64,000 nucleotides of DNA from assembly GCA_016704655.1 (NCBI GenBank), contig JADIZR010000012.1, positions 107,339 to 171,338 of the forward strand, in the 5' to 3' direction. Of this stretch, positions 1-9,487 are shown piece after piece; positions within the stretch are counted from its first letter, which is position 1, and each line of letters starts with the position of its first letter. Under the pieces are notes generated by a model. The model searched no databases, had not been told where the DNA came from, and was given only the letters and a program-made list of their open reading frames with translations. Source of the DNA: Pseudomonadota bacterium. GTDB taxonomy: Bacteria > Pseudomonadota > Gammaproteobacteria > Steroidobacterales > Steroidobacteraceae. The position numbers and the translations under genes are program-made.

Positions 1-1161
1 CCTCGCAGCGGCCGCGACGACCTTCCTGGCGGCGTCGGTCAGGTCGGTGGCGACGATCAGGTCCAGCCCGCTCTCGGCGAGCAACTTGCGGCCCTGCGGC
101 GCGTTGGTGCCTTCGATGCGGACGACGACCGGCAGGTGCAGGCCGAGGTCGCGCGCGGCGCCGATGACGCCTTCGGCGATCATGTCGCAGCGCACGATGC
201 CGCCGAAGATGTTGACGAGGATCGCCTTGACCTTCGGATTGTTCAGGATGAGCTTGAACGCGACCGTCACGCGTTCACGCGTGGCGCCGCCGCCGACGTC
301 GAGGAAGTTCGCAGGCGAACCACCGTAGAGCTGGATGACGTCCATCGTGGCCATGGCGAGGCCCGCGCCGTTCACCATGCAGGCGATGTCGCCGTCGAGC
401 GAGACGTAGTTGAGGTCGGCCTCGCCCGCGATCCGCTCCATCTCGTCTTCCTGCGAGGTGTCGCGCATCTCGACCAGCGCCTTCTGGCGGAAGAGCGAGT
501 TGTCTTCGATGCCGATCTTGCCGTCGAGGGCGATGACGTCACCATCGCCATTGACGATCAGCGGGTTCACCTCGACCAGGCTCGCGTCGCAATCCATGTA
601 GAGCTTGAACAGGCCGCGCGCGATCTGCTCGAACTGCGCGACTTGCTTGCCTTTCAGGCCCAGCCCGAACGCCAGCGTGCGGCAGTGCGACCCCTGGATA
701 CCCGTGGCCGGGTGGATCTCCACGCGGATGATCTTCTCGGGTGTTTTGGCCGCGACCTCCTCGATGTCCATGCCACCAGCGGCCGAGGCAACGAACGCCA
801 CGCGTCCCGTGTCACGGTTGAGAAGCAGGCTGAGGTAGAGCTCGCGGTCGATCTTCGAGCCGGTCTCGACATAGACCTGGTTGATCGGCAGGCCTTCCGC
901 CGAGGTCTGCTTGGTCTTCAGGCGCTGGCCGAGCATGCCGGCAGCAGCGGTGGCAACCTCAGCCGTCGATTTGACGACCTTCACGCCGCCCGCCTTGCCG
1001 CGGCCACCCGCGTGCACCTGGGCCTTGACGACCCAGACCGCGCCTCCGAGGCGCTTGGCGGCGTCGACGGCCTCCGCCGGCGTGGTGGCGACGAATCCCG
1101 ACGGCACGGGGATGCCATAACGGGCGAACAGCTGTTTCGACTGGTATTCGTGGAGGTTCAT
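1..1161 (-). CDS. sucC: Succinyl-CoA ligase (ADP-forming) beta subunit, 3' end cut by window edge
   Basis: This is the beta subunit of succinyl-CoA synthetase, the TCA-cycle enzyme that couples succinyl-CoA cleavage to ATP formation; it works with the alpha subunit SucD, expected just beyond the window. The protein begins MNLHEYQSKQLF, the conserved start of the family, at 1161. An ATP-grasp region follows, and later the NIFGGIVRCD segment typical of the C-terminal half. The 387 codons visible almost equal the usual 388-residue length, so only the stop and perhaps a few codons are missing. It is divergent from pilS with a 69-bp gap. A sucCD neighbourhood next to pilS is known in Xanthomonas-like bacteria. 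Confidence 0.97.
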   Translation of the reverse strand, partial: MNLHEYQSKQLFARYGIPVPSGFVATTPAEAVDAAKRLGGAVWVVKAQVHAGGRGKAGGVKVVKSTAEVATAAAGMLGQRLKTKQTSAEGLPINQVYVETGSKIDRELYLSLLLNRDTGRVAFVASAAGGMDIEEVAAKTPEKIIRVEIHPATGIQGSHCRTLAFGLGLKGKQVAQFEQIARGLFKLYMDCDASLVEVNPLIVNGDGDVIALDGKIGIEDNSLFRQKALVEMRDTSQEDEMERIAGEADLNYVSLDGDIACMVNGAGLAMATMDVIQLYGGSPANFLDVGGGATRERVTVAFKLILNNPKVKAILVNIFGGIVRCDMIAEGVIGAARDLGLHLPVVVRIEGTNAPQGRKLLAESGLDLIVATDLTDAARKVVAAAAR

Positions 1162-1230
1162 GGGACTCGGTCGCGCGTGGGACGAAGCGCCGCAGTTTAC
1201 CTGAAGACGCCTCTGCTAAAGTGCCGGGCC

Positions 1231-2880
1231 ATGGCACGAGTGCTCAAGACCGAGCTGACGGAATCCGGGTGGGGGGCCACCGGCATCGAACTGCCGTGGC
1301 GTGTGCTCTCGCTGCTGAACGTGTTCCGGTTGCTCCTGCCGATGCTCCTGCTGCTGGTCTTTTTCTTCAACGCCCCGAGCGACAGCGTCGGCAGCGCCCA
1401 GCCCGGTCTCTTCCTCAGCGTCGCGGTGGGGTACTTCGCCTTCGGACTGGTCTGCATCCAGACCATCCAGAGCCGCACGCCATCGGCCGAGTGGCAGGCC
1501 ATCCTGCAGTTGCTCGTCGACGCCATCGCGATCAGCATCCTGATCCACGCGAGCGGCGGCGCTTCCAGCGGCCTCGCCACCCTGCTCGTCCTGCCGACAG
1601 GTGCAGCGGCCACGATCCTGCCGCGGCGGTATGCGCTGCTCGGAACATCCTTCGTCGCGCTGTCGCTGCTGGTGGAAACGACGATCTCGTTCCTGCAGGG
1701 CGAGAGCTTCCGGTCCGACTTCCTGATCACCGGGCTGACCGGAGCCAGCCTGTTCGCGATCACCCTGCTCGCCGTGCCGTTCGCTGCACGGCTGCGGGAG
1801 AGCGAAGCGCTGGCGCAGCAGCGCGAGATCGACCTCGCCAACCTCAACGAGTTGAACGAGTTCATCGTGCAGCACCTGCGCGAGAGCATCCTCGTCGTCG
1901 ACGCGAGCGACAACGTTCGACTCATCAATGAAACGGCGGCGCAGCTGTTGCAGGGCGGCGCGGTGCCGAGCGGGACGGCGCTCGCTGCCGTGTCACCGCG
2001 CCTCTCGTACGTGCTGGAAGCCTGGCGCAAGCAAGCGGCGGGCCGGCGCGACAATGTCGGTGAAATCGTAGGCGCCGATGGCGGCACCGTGATCCGGCCA
2101 CACTTCGTGGCACTCTCTGAGAGCGGGTCCGGTCCGGTGCTGATCTTTCTGGAAGACACCAGTGTCATTGCCGATCGCGCGCAACAGTCGAAGCTGGCGG
2201 CGCTGGGACGGCTGAGCGCCAGCATCGCGCACGAGATCCGCAATCCGGTCGGGGCAATGAGCCACGCGGGGCAGCTGCTGCGCGAGTCGCCCGCGCTCAC
2301 CGACGACGACCGTCACCTCACGGACATCATCGAGAAGAACGGCGTCCGGGTCAGCCACATCATCGAGAACGTGCTGCAACTGTCCCGGCGCGACACGACG
2401 AAGCAGGAACGCCTGGACGTTACGGAATGGCTGTCCGCGTTCATCGCGGAGTACGAACAGACCATGCAGCTCGATCACACGTCTTTCCGCATCGACATGG
2501 ATCGAAACGTCGGCTGCATCGACGTGCAGTTCGACCCCTCGCACCTGCATCAGGTGCTGTGGAACCTGTGCGACAACGCCTTTCGCCATGGTGCGGGCCC
2601 GGATGCCACGGCCCGTGTCGATATCCGGGCGGGCCGCATTACGGCCACCGGAAGACCCTTCGTCGAAGTGGCGGACCGTGGCAATGGCGTCGATCCGGCG
2701 CAGGCAGAACGCATCTTCGAGCCGTTTTTCACCACCGGGTCCGGCGGCACCGGCCTTGGCCTGTTCATCTCGCGCGAGCTGTGCCAGACCAACGGCGCGC
2801 TGTTGCTCTACGAGCCGCGGCCCGGGGGTGGTAGCATTTTCCGCCTCATTTTCGCCGACCCGAGCCGCTGGAAGGACTGA
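1231..2880 (+). CDS. pilS: Sensor histidine kinase PilS (type IV pilus regulation)
   Basis: Predicted membrane sensor kinase of 549 residues that phosphorylates PilR to control pilin transcription. The N-terminal 200 residues hold several hydrophobic segments (about six), followed by a PAS-like region near residues 210-300. The H-box has SIAHEIRNP with the phospho-acceptor His at residue 334. An N-box (NLCDNAFRH) and G-boxes (DRGNGVDP, GTGLGLF) show a complete HATPase domain. The open frame extends far upstream, but the ATG at 1231 gives the expected PilS N-terminus and avoids overlap with sucC. Its stop TGA overlaps the pilR start (ATGA-type junction at 2880), so the pair is translationally coupled. 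Confidence 0.93.
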   Translation: MARVLKTELTESGWGATGIELPWRVLSLLNVFRLLLPMLLLLVFFFNAPSDSVGSAQPGLFLSVAVGYFAFGLVCIQTIQSRTPSAEWQAILQLLVDAIAISILIHASGGASSGLATLLVLPTGAAATILPRRYALLGTSFVALSLLVETTISFLQGESFRSDFLITGLTGASLFAITLLAVPFAARLRESEALAQQREIDLANLNELNEFIVQHLRESILVVDASDNVRLINETAAQLLQGGAVPSGTALAAVSPRLSYVLEAWRKQAAGRRDNVGEIVGADGGTVIRPHFVALSESGSGPVLIFLEDTSVIADRAQQSKLAALGRLSASIAHEIRNPVGAMSHAGQLLRESPALTDDDRHLTDIIEKNGVRVSHIIENVLQLSRRDTTKQERLDVTEWLSAFIAEYEQTMQLDHTSFRIDMDRNVGCIDVQFDPSHLHQVLWNLCDNAFRHGAGPDATARVDIRAGRITATGRPFVEVADRGNGVDPAQAERIFEPFFTTGSGGTGLGLFISRELCQTNGALLLYEPRPGGGSIFRLIFADPSRWKD

Positions 2881-4278
2881 TGACCGAACGCAAGTCGAAC
2901 CCGCGCGCACTGGTCATCGACGACGAGCCTGACATTCGCGAGTTGTTGTCCATCACGCTCGGTCGCATGCAGATCGAAGTCGTGACGGCGGGTGATTACG
3001 CGAGCGCGATCAAGGCGCTCGGCCCGGAACGATTCGACCTCGTGCTGACGGACATGCGGCTGCCCGACGGGGACGGACTCGACATCGTCGACTGGATCCA
3101 GCACCACCGTCCCAGGCGTGCCGGTGGCGGTGATCACCGCGCACGGCAACGTCGACACGGCCGTGCGGGCGCTCAAGCTGGGCGCCTTCGATTTTATTTC
3201 GAAACCGCTGGACCTGGGCTCGCTGCGCAAGCTGATCAAGGCGACATTGAAGCTGCGTTCCGCGGACGGCGCGGACTTCGACGTCACGCAACCGAGCGTC
3301 GTGCCGTCGGGCTTGCGACTGCTGGGCCAGTCGAAGCCGATGCAGCAGTTGCGGGAAATGATCGCGAAGGTAGCCCGCAGCCAGGCACCGGTCCACATAG
3401 CGGGCGATTCAGGGACCGGCAAGGAATTGGTCGCACGGCTGATCCACGACACGGGGCCACGACACGACGGGCCGTTCGTGCCGGTCAACTGCGGCGCGAT
3501 CCCGTCCGAGCTGATGGAAAGCGAATTATTCGGCCACAAGAAAGGCAGCTTCACTGGCGCCGTGTCCGACAAGGAAGGGCTGATCCACTCGGCCGAGGGC
3601 GGCACGCTGTTCCTGGACGAAGTCGCGGACCTGCCCCTGCACATGCAGGTCAAGCTGCTGCGCGTGATCCAGGAGAAGTCCATCCGGCCAGTGGGCGAAA
3701 CACGCGAGACGCCGGTCGACGTGCGCGTGCTGTCGGCGACGCATCGCAAGCTCGACGAGCTCGTGAAGTCCGGCAAGTTCCGCGAGGATCTGTACTACCG
3801 CATCAATGTCATCGAGCTGCGGGTGCCGGCACTGCGGGAACGCCTCGATGACGTGCCGCCGCTCGTCGACATGCTGCTGGATCGCATCGCCGGCCAGATC
3901 GGCGTGACGCGCCCGCAGATCAGCGACGAGGCGATGGATAAACTGCTGTCCTATTCGTATCCAGGCAACGTGCGCGAACTGGAGAACATCCTCGAACGCG
4001 CGGTGACGCTGTGCTCGAACGAGCGCATCGAGCCCGAAGACATTCAGCTGAAACCCGGGCTGTTGCTGACGGACCTGCCAGAGATGGCGGGCCGGGATGT
4101 GGCCCTGGGTGGCGAAGGCGGCGCGGATGGACTGGAGGGCCAGCTCGAGCACATCCAGCGTGAGGCCATCATCCGTGCGCTCGAACAGACCCGCTATAAC
4201 AAGACCAGGGCGGCGGAACTGCTGGGGATGACTTTCCGACAACTGCGGTACCGGGTAAAGAAGCTCGGGATCGAGTAG
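2880..4278 (+). pseudogene. pilR: Sigma-54 response regulator PilR, frameshifted as sequenced
   Basis: Response regulator that would activate pilA from its sigma-54 promoter. The receiver domain starts at 2880 with acidic residues IDDEPD and a phospho-acceptor Asp near residue 58 (LTDMRLPDG). At 3111-3117 the frame breaks: reading through CCCAGGC loses the receiver, while removing one base (for example A3114) restores R-P-G-V-P-V-A-V-I-T-A-H-G. The downstream frame contains the AAA+ domain with Walker A GDSGTGKE, the sigma-54-contacting GSFTGA loop and Walker B, then a Fis-type helix-turn-helix (AAELLGMTFRQLRYRV) ending at 4278. The sum of the two parts matches a normal PilR of about 465 residues. 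A sequencing insertion is the simplest explanation; a genuine mutation is possible. Confidence 0.9.
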
Positions 4279-4316
4279 CTCAGGCTTGGCGCCCGCAGCG
4301 CCGACAGGACGACTGA

Positions 4317-4715
4317 ATGATCAAATTGATAACGCCGCCGGGCATGCTGCTGACCGTGGCCCTGCTCGTCATTTACAGCGCGTACGCGTTCCTGATCGGG
4401 TCGATCGAGAAGTCGTGGGTGCTGCTGGCGGGCGGGGTTGTGGCGATCGTCGCGAGTTACGGCACGGCGATGCTCAAGCCCTGGTCCCGGTACCTCGTGT
4501 ACGCGCTGGCCATCGGCTTCGTCTCGAAACTGGCTCAATCGATCATTGCGGCGATTCGAGCTGGCTATTTTGGCTTCCAGTTCAGATCGACGCAGCAGGC
4601 GCTCTGGTCGTTGGCGCCCAGCCTGCTGCTGGTCATGTTGTCGTGCGTGTGCTGCGTGCTCGTCTACCGTCAGTTCAGTTCCCGGCCCGCGCAGGCGCCG
4701 GAATCGACCGGGTGA
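4317..4715 (+). CDS. Small four-helix membrane protein, function unknown
   Basis: A 132-residue protein with about four hydrophobic segments (near residues 10-28, 33-52, 58-76 and 96-116) and a short hydrophilic, proline-containing tail. I do not recognise a family. It starts 38 bp after pilR on the same strand, so it may be read from the pilSR transcript, and it ends 22 bp before the convergent stop of the polymer operon. Strand, length and regular hydrophobic periodicity favour a real gene over a chance frame. Confidence 0.7.
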   Translation: MIKLITPPGMLLTVALLVIYSAYAFLIGSIEKSWVLLAGGVVAIVASYGTAMLKPWSRYLVYALAIGFVSKLAQSIIAAIRAGYFGFQFRSTQQALWSLAPSLLLVMLSCVCCVLVYRQFSSRPAQAPESTG

Positions 4716-4737
4716 TCCGCCGGCCCGTGCCTGTCGC

Positions 4738-6795
4738 CTACTTGATGATCGCCCAGTTCGCAGCGTTGTAGGGGTCCTTGCCCTTCAGCATCAGCTGGGT
4801 GTGGATCACGAAGGCGTCGGGCCGCTGCAGGCTGAACTGCCACGGGACCAGCGACACGTAGAACGGGTCGTCCCGGCCGAAGGCCGCAATGGGTCGATTC
4901 GCCAGGAAGGGATTCACGCAGCCGCCGATGCGCTCGCAGACGATCCGCGGCACTTCCGCGTTCGGCATGAACTCCTCCGACACGCGTAGATCGCCGGTCG
5001 CCCCGATCTTCTTGACCAGCAGGACAGACCGGCTCCGCACAAAGACGTTGTCCGAGGTTTTCCCCGCAAGCGCCCGCGAAGACTTGTCGACGACCGGCCC
5101 GACGATGCCGTGGTCGGACACGAGCACGATCTCGGTGTTGTCGTAGACCCCGGCTCGCTTGAGAAAGTCCAGGTAATCCGCGACCAGCAGCAGCGTGCAC
5201 CGGGCCGTGATCTCGTGCTGCAGCGAGAAAAGACTGGGATGGCCGCGTCGCGCCACCTCGGCATTCGGCACTTCGAACTTCTGCTGCTGCGGCAGGCAGT
5301 CCTCGCCCATGTAATAGGGCTCGTGCGGCAGGATGTTGGAGATGATGTTCAGGTTCGGCTCAGGAGCGCTGGTCAGCGAGAGGCTCTCGAATGCCTTGAG
5401 TTCGGCCCACACCTTGAAGGTCGTCCCCGCCGAGTGATCGAGGAACGGGCGCCACGGTCCCTTGTCGTTGAGGACGGCCTTGAGCGCATAGGGCGCCGTT
5501 CGCATCGAGGCCAGCAGCACGAGCAGGTCCGCATAGCTGGATCTCGACAGCTCCGGCAGCGGGAAGCCCATGCGTTGTGCATGTTGCTTGACCACGGCTG
5601 GCGGAATGTGCGAGCAAAACACTCCGTCCATCCTCAGGTAATTGCAATCGCCCGCCATCGTGAATCCCAGGCCGCCCGGCTCTACGAAGTTAACCCTGTG
5701 GCCATGCTGGGAAAAGTTGTAGGGAAGTATCGAAAACGCTTCAACCGAGAGGTCGCGCAGTGACTTTTTGCGGGCGTTCATCTCGACCGGCGTATAGTCG
5801 TATCCGCCATACAGCGGATGCACGCCTGCGATCGAGTTCTCCCCGGCGGCCAGCGTTCGCGGGTACCAGACGAATCCTGCAAGTCGACTTGCCAACGCGG
5901 GCTCCGCAGCCATGATCCCTTCGACGTACCCGCCCATGAAGCGGTCGAGGAAGATGATCAGCGTATTCGGACGGCTCGGCGAGAACCGCAGCGGCTGATC
6001 CGGCAACTGCTCGGCCGACGACGGGCCGCCCGCGCCGCCAACGTCGTCACGCGACATGCCAATCCCCGTCGCGACGGCAAGGGACACGTTGGCCAGCAGA
6101 ATCGCCACCAGGAGCGGTCGGCCACCGAACCTCTGCAGCAGCCACTTCAGCGCGACGGCCGCGCCGGCGATCACCAGCAGATCGAGCGTGACCCGGAGCA
6201 GCCGGGTGGTCGGCGGGACGGGCACCTGCTCGAACGTCAGTCCCGTCATTTTCGGATAACCGAAAGGCAGGACGAATGCGTACAGCAGGCTGACCGCCAG
6301 CGCGCCCACCGCCAGCAGGGCCAGCGTCGTCTTCATGCGCGGCGAGAACGCGAACGCATAGGCCACGGCCGCCAGGTACACGGCGATCATGGCATCGCGC
6401 GCATTCACCTTGAGCAGGTAGTCGATGTGCACACCGATTTCGCCCGGCGACGTCAGAAACGTCGTGATCGGAACGAACACGAACACCAGGGCGGCCAGGG
6501 TCGCTACGGCAAGTAGGTACAGCGGGAAGCGATAGCGGCCCAGGGCCTGCTCCATCCCGGCGAGGCCCTCGCCCCGCAATCCGGCGGACCCGACCGCGAC
6601 GCCGGCCGCGACGGCCAGCACCGTGGCAGGACGACATGCCAACCAGAGGCTGGCGAGCAACCCGCCGAAGACGACGAGTGCCCCAAGCGCGACGCGCGCT
6701 GCAACGGGCAGGTCCGACCTGGTCTCACTGAGGCCACGGAACACCACAAAGTACGTGGCGGCATTCACGGCAAGCAGCAGCAGGGTCAGGCTCAT
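4738..6795 (-). CDS. Membrane sulfatase-fold enzyme, LTA synthase/phosphoglycerol transferase-like
   Basis: A 685-residue protein. The first 280 residues contain about eight transmembrane segments. The rest is a periplasmic alkaline-phosphatase/sulfatase-fold domain beginning at NTLIIFLDRF (metal Asp) and containing the late metal motif LVSDHGI. This architecture is shared by lipoteichoic acid synthases, phosphoglycerol transferases (OpgB/MdoB) and phosphoethanolamine transferases. The start ATG at 6795 follows the YidC-like gene by 16 bp. As the last gene of a six-gene minus-strand operon that also encodes a CDP-glycerol-phosphotransferase-like enzyme, it may polymerise or decorate a phosphate-containing polymer outside the inner membrane. 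Substrate is not deducible from the sequence. Confidence 0.85.
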   Translation of the reverse strand: MSLTLLLLAVNAATYFVVFRGLSETRSDLPVAARVALGALVVFGGLLASLWLACRPATVLAVAAGVAVGSAGLRGEGLAGMEQALGRYRFPLYLLAVATLAALVFVFVPITTFLTSPGEIGVHIDYLLKVNARDAMIAVYLAAVAYAFAFSPRMKTTLALLAVGALAVSLLYAFVLPFGYPKMTGLTFEQVPVPPTTRLLRVTLDLLVIAGAAVALKWLLQRFGGRPLLVAILLANVSLAVATGIGMSRDDVGGAGGPSSAEQLPDQPLRFSPSRPNTLIIFLDRFMGGYVEGIMAAEPALASRLAGFVWYPRTLAAGENSIAGVHPLYGGYDYTPVEMNARKKSLRDLSVEAFSILPYNFSQHGHRVNFVEPGGLGFTMAGDCNYLRMDGVFCSHIPPAVVKQHAQRMGFPLPELSRSSYADLLVLLASMRTAPYALKAVLNDKGPWRPFLDHSAGTTFKVWAELKAFESLSLTSAPEPNLNIISNILPHEPYYMGEDCLPQQQKFEVPNAEVARRGHPSLFSLQHEITARCTLLLVADYLDFLKRAGVYDNTEIVLVSDHGIVGPVVDKSSRALAGKTSDNVFVRSRSVLLVKKIGATGDLRVSEEFMPNAEVPRIVCERIGGCVNPFLANRPIAAFGRDDPFYVSLVPWQFSLQRPDAFVIHTQLMLKGKDPYNAANWAIIK

Positions 6796-6811
6796 GGGCG
6801 TGCCTTGGCGC

Positions 6812-7516
6812 TCAGTGCTGGCTGGCAATCCGCTCGAACGAGCGCACGAACCTGGCATCGACGCCCTGGCCGGACACGCGATAGAGCAGGTTGCGGATCA
6901 ACGAAAAGAGGTTGTTCGTCGTCCAGTAGAGCACCAGGCCGGACGGGCTTGCATACAGCAGCACCAGGAAGAGCACCGCTAGCGCCCATCCCTGCACGCG
7001 CTTGGCACGGTTCTCGACATATGTCAGGACCGACAACGCATTGATCCCGGTCATCAACAGCGGCAGGAGGTTGGCGCCCCAGAGCAGTCGATCCGGCTGG
7101 CTCAAATCGGGGATCGGGCCGAATGGCACGCCCTGCAGTGCCCCCAACTCCGACAGGAAGCGAAACACGGTGGCAAACACCAGGATTTGGACGAACAGGT
7201 CCGCGGACCCCAGCACGGCGGCCAGCGGACGGTAGCCGTGCTGCCGGTAGACCGTTCGAATGTAGAAGTACCGCTCACGGCCGCGAAAGTGCTGCTTGAG
7301 CCTGGCCACTTCCCGCGCCACTGCGGCCTTGGCCGCGTTCGTCTTTCGCGAATGCAGCTCCATCTGGTGATAGACGGGCATCAGCACCAGGTTGATGAGC
7401 ACGCTGAACAGGACCAATCGCCAGCCCACGCCCAGGCCCCCAGGGAGCGCCGCGAACACCAGCGAATACAGGTGCATCAGCGGCTGCAGGAAGATCGAAT
7501 CCAGCACTTCCAGCAT
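6812..7516 (-). CDS. Short divergent YidC/Oxa1-family membrane protein
   Basis: 234 residues with five predicted membrane helices and the family signature at the last helices (SGLVLYWTTNNLFSLIRN). It lacks the large periplasmic domain of housekeeping gammaproteobacterial YidC and so resembles the minimal Oxa1/SpoIIIJ form. In the helix corresponding to the one carrying the groove arginine of YidC (IVRL in SpoIIIJ-type proteins), this protein reads LINLVLMPV, with Asn42 at the arginine position by my alignment. It is embedded between the TagF-like and LTA-synthase-like genes with gaps of 14 and 16 bp. This suggests a dedicated role in inserting or partnering with the polymer enzymes rather than general insertion. 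Confidence 0.88.
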   Translation of the reverse strand: MLEVLDSIFLQPLMHLYSLVFAALPGGLGVGWRLVLFSVLINLVLMPVYHQMELHSRKTNAAKAAVAREVARLKQHFRGRERYFYIRTVYRQHGYRPLAAVLGSADLFVQILVFATVFRFLSELGALQGVPFGPIPDLSQPDRLLWGANLLPLLMTGINALSVLTYVENRAKRVQGWALAVLFLVLLYASPSGLVLYWTTNNLFSLIRNLLYRVSGQGVDARFVRSFERIASQH

Positions 7517-7530
7517 GGCGGCCAGTTTCG

Positions 7531-8886
7531 TCAGGAAGCCGAGGGGAGCCGGCGACCGGCTTTCAGGAAACGACGCAGCAGTCCACGACCGTGGCCACCT
7601 GCCGATTCCTCGGCCGCAACACGCGCCAGCTCCGTGCGATAGAGGTCCTCGATCTGCTGCGCGGCGACCTGCGACCCGCGGCCGAAGTTGTAGATCAACC
7701 GGTCGCGGGCCTCACGCACCCTTTCCACCGAGTGCTGCTCAAGCACACGCGACAGATGGTCGGTGATGCGATCTATCTCCCCCGGGGCCGTCGGCACGAT
7801 GAAGTCCTTGCACTGCTCCTTCAGATCGCTGTCGCCACCGAGCACTTCGCCCTCGAGGCCTCCCGCCGCCTGCTTGCGATCGATGATCACCACGGGACGC
7901 CCATAGATGAACGCGAACTCGTGCGTGATGCCGGAGATGTCGCTGAGCAGGATGTGCGCCCGCGACATCGCCGCCGACGGGGTGCGAGCGGTGTCCACGG
8001 TGACGCCGTCCAGTGCCAGGATCTGCCGGTAGAGGTCGGGCTGCGAGACCTTCATCTGCGGATGCGGCCTGACAATGACCGGGTAGCGCTTCGCGATCTG
8101 CGCCACGAAGCCCGTGCCGAACGCCTCGAACATACTCAGGGGACCCCAGCTCGGCGCGACCAGCACGACCGGCTGCGGACCGAGCGGTGCCGACACTTGC
8201 GCCCGCCGCATGAGGTCTTCCCAATGCGGAATGCCGGTCTCGAGGAGTTGCTTCGCCGGCAGTTTGCGAATGCCTTCCATCCTGCGGATGTTGGCCTTGA
8301 GGATCGGCCCGCAGCACAGTACGGAATCGAAGTAATCGTACGCGAAGGGCCGGACATACCTGCTTTCGCCGAGTGCGTGCGACACGATAGTGTAGTGACG
8401 CACCCGGCGCGAGCGCCGGAACGTCATCACGTCCAGTTGCGGGGTCGTCGTCACCAGCAGGACCGCCTCGAGGTTGTTCAGGTAGGCGTACCCGACCATG
8501 CCGGGGGGAATGGCCCGATGCGCCACGCGCCCGGGCAGTGACGGAAAGGTCTCGTCGCGCTCGTACATCGTGAATAGGGTGACGTCGAGACCGCGCTCTT
8601 GCAGCGCGTCGATGACGGGCAGGAACGTGATCTCGTAGCGGGGATCTTCGCAGTGGATGGCAATCTCGCAGTTCTGGTCGCGGAAGCGCGCCCGGAAGAA
8701 CAGGTCCACGGCGCGGTAGTAGAGCCCGCGGACGCTGAAATACAGCGACAGCACGATGCCGCTGACGACGTACAACAAGGCACTGCCGGTTCCGGGGTCG
8801 ATGTAGGCATGCGCGGGCTGCGCCAGCAGCAGGCAGGCGCAAGCCAGCGCTGCGCTTTCAACACGCGCGGGCAACCGGCAGATCAT
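7531..8886 (-). CDS. CDP-glycerol glycerophosphotransferase-like (TagB/TagF family) protein
   Basis: 451 residues. The N-terminus has a hydrophobic leader, then YIDPGTGSALLY and a membrane helix. The remainder resembles the CDP-glycerol:poly(glycerophosphate) transferase family: a GT-B-like fold with VLVAPSWGP near the middle, a VRPHPQ motif and the LLSDISGITHEFAFIYGRPVV segment near the nucleotide site. The family transfers glycerol-phosphate or a related CDP-activated unit to a growing chain. The ATG at 8886 overlaps the upstream methyltransferase stop as ATGA, which decides the start. Presence with a cytidylyltransferase supports use of a CDP-activated donor. Confidence 0.87.
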   Translation of the reverse strand: MICRLPARVESAALACACLLLAQPAHAYIDPGTGSALLYVVSGIVLSLYFSVRGLYYRAVDLFFRARFRDQNCEIAIHCEDPRYEITFLPVIDALQERGLDVTLFTMYERDETFPSLPGRVAHRAIPPGMVGYAYLNNLEAVLLVTTTPQLDVMTFRRSRRVRHYTIVSHALGESRYVRPFAYDYFDSVLCCGPILKANIRRMEGIRKLPAKQLLETGIPHWEDLMRRAQVSAPLGPQPVVLVAPSWGPLSMFEAFGTGFVAQIAKRYPVIVRPHPQMKVSQPDLYRQILALDGVTVDTARTPSAAMSRAHILLSDISGITHEFAFIYGRPVVIIDRKQAAGGLEGEVLGGDSDLKEQCKDFIVPTAPGEIDRITDHLSRVLEQHSVERVREARDRLIYNFGRGSQVAAQQIEDLYRTELARVAAEESAGGHGRGLLRRFLKAGRRLPSAS

Positions 8887-9479
8887 CTGCGGCGCCGGGC
8901 TTCGAAATAGAACTGCTTGGTGCCGAACGCCGATTCCAGCTCGTCCGGATAGATCCGGTCCACGGCCGTCACTTCGAAGTGCTGCGCGATCAGCGCGTGC
9001 GTCTGCGGGAGCGTCCGGTAACACGAGGCATAGCCATCGCGCACGACTTCTTCCGTCGTATCCCGCAGCGTGCAGGTGGAGCGGATCCAGACGATCGGCG
9101 ACGTGACGCGCGCAAACAAGTCACGCACGACATGGTCGTCGAAGACGTACTGGATGACCCCGGCGATGATCGTGGCGTCCACCACCGGCAGCGCACCCGG
9201 CTGTGCGATGTCGAAAACGGCGGTCTTCACCCGTGGATCGATGTGCTGCAACAGGCCCGCGGAGACGTCGTAGCCGTGGAATTCCTCGTAGTCCGTGAGC
9301 CGCAGCAGGCATTCCAGCAGCGAACCGTCGCCACAGCCGAGATCCAGCAGGCTCCGGCCGCCCGCCCGATCCAGGCGCGGCACCAGGTAATTCAACTCAT
9401 GGATCCTGCGGCGGCGCGTAAACGCGAAAGGATACTGTTCCTGTGCCTGCCAGAAACTCTTGGCGGTATCGGTCGTCAT
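8883..9479 (-). CDS. Class I SAM-dependent methyltransferase of the polymer operon
   Basis: 198 residues with a Rossmann-type SAM site at LLDLGCGDGSLLE (near residues 40-52) and the acidic YDVSAG following strand 2. The start at 9479 is 8 bp after the upstream cytidylyltransferase stop; an open frame continues further upstream but would overlap that gene. The stop overlaps the next gene by ATGA. By position it probably methylates a small precursor or the polymer made by the operon; the acceptor cannot be inferred. Confidence 0.85.
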   Translation of the reverse strand: MTTDTAKSFWQAQEQYPFAFTRRRRIHELNYLVPRLDRAGGRSLLDLGCGDGSLLECLLRLTDYEEFHGYDVSAGLLQHIDPRVKTAVFDIAQPGALPVVDATIIAGVIQYVFDDHVVRDLFARVTSPIVWIRSTCTLRDTTEEVVRDGYASCYRTLPQTHALIAQHFEVTAVDRIYPDELESAFGTKQFYFEARRRR

Positions 9480-9487
9480 CGGGCTGT

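Noticed and set aside
136..1230. Long open frame on the plus strand opposite sucC, continuous with pilS
   Set aside because: It is antisense to the clear sucC coding frame, and the residues before 1231 have no PilS-like features.
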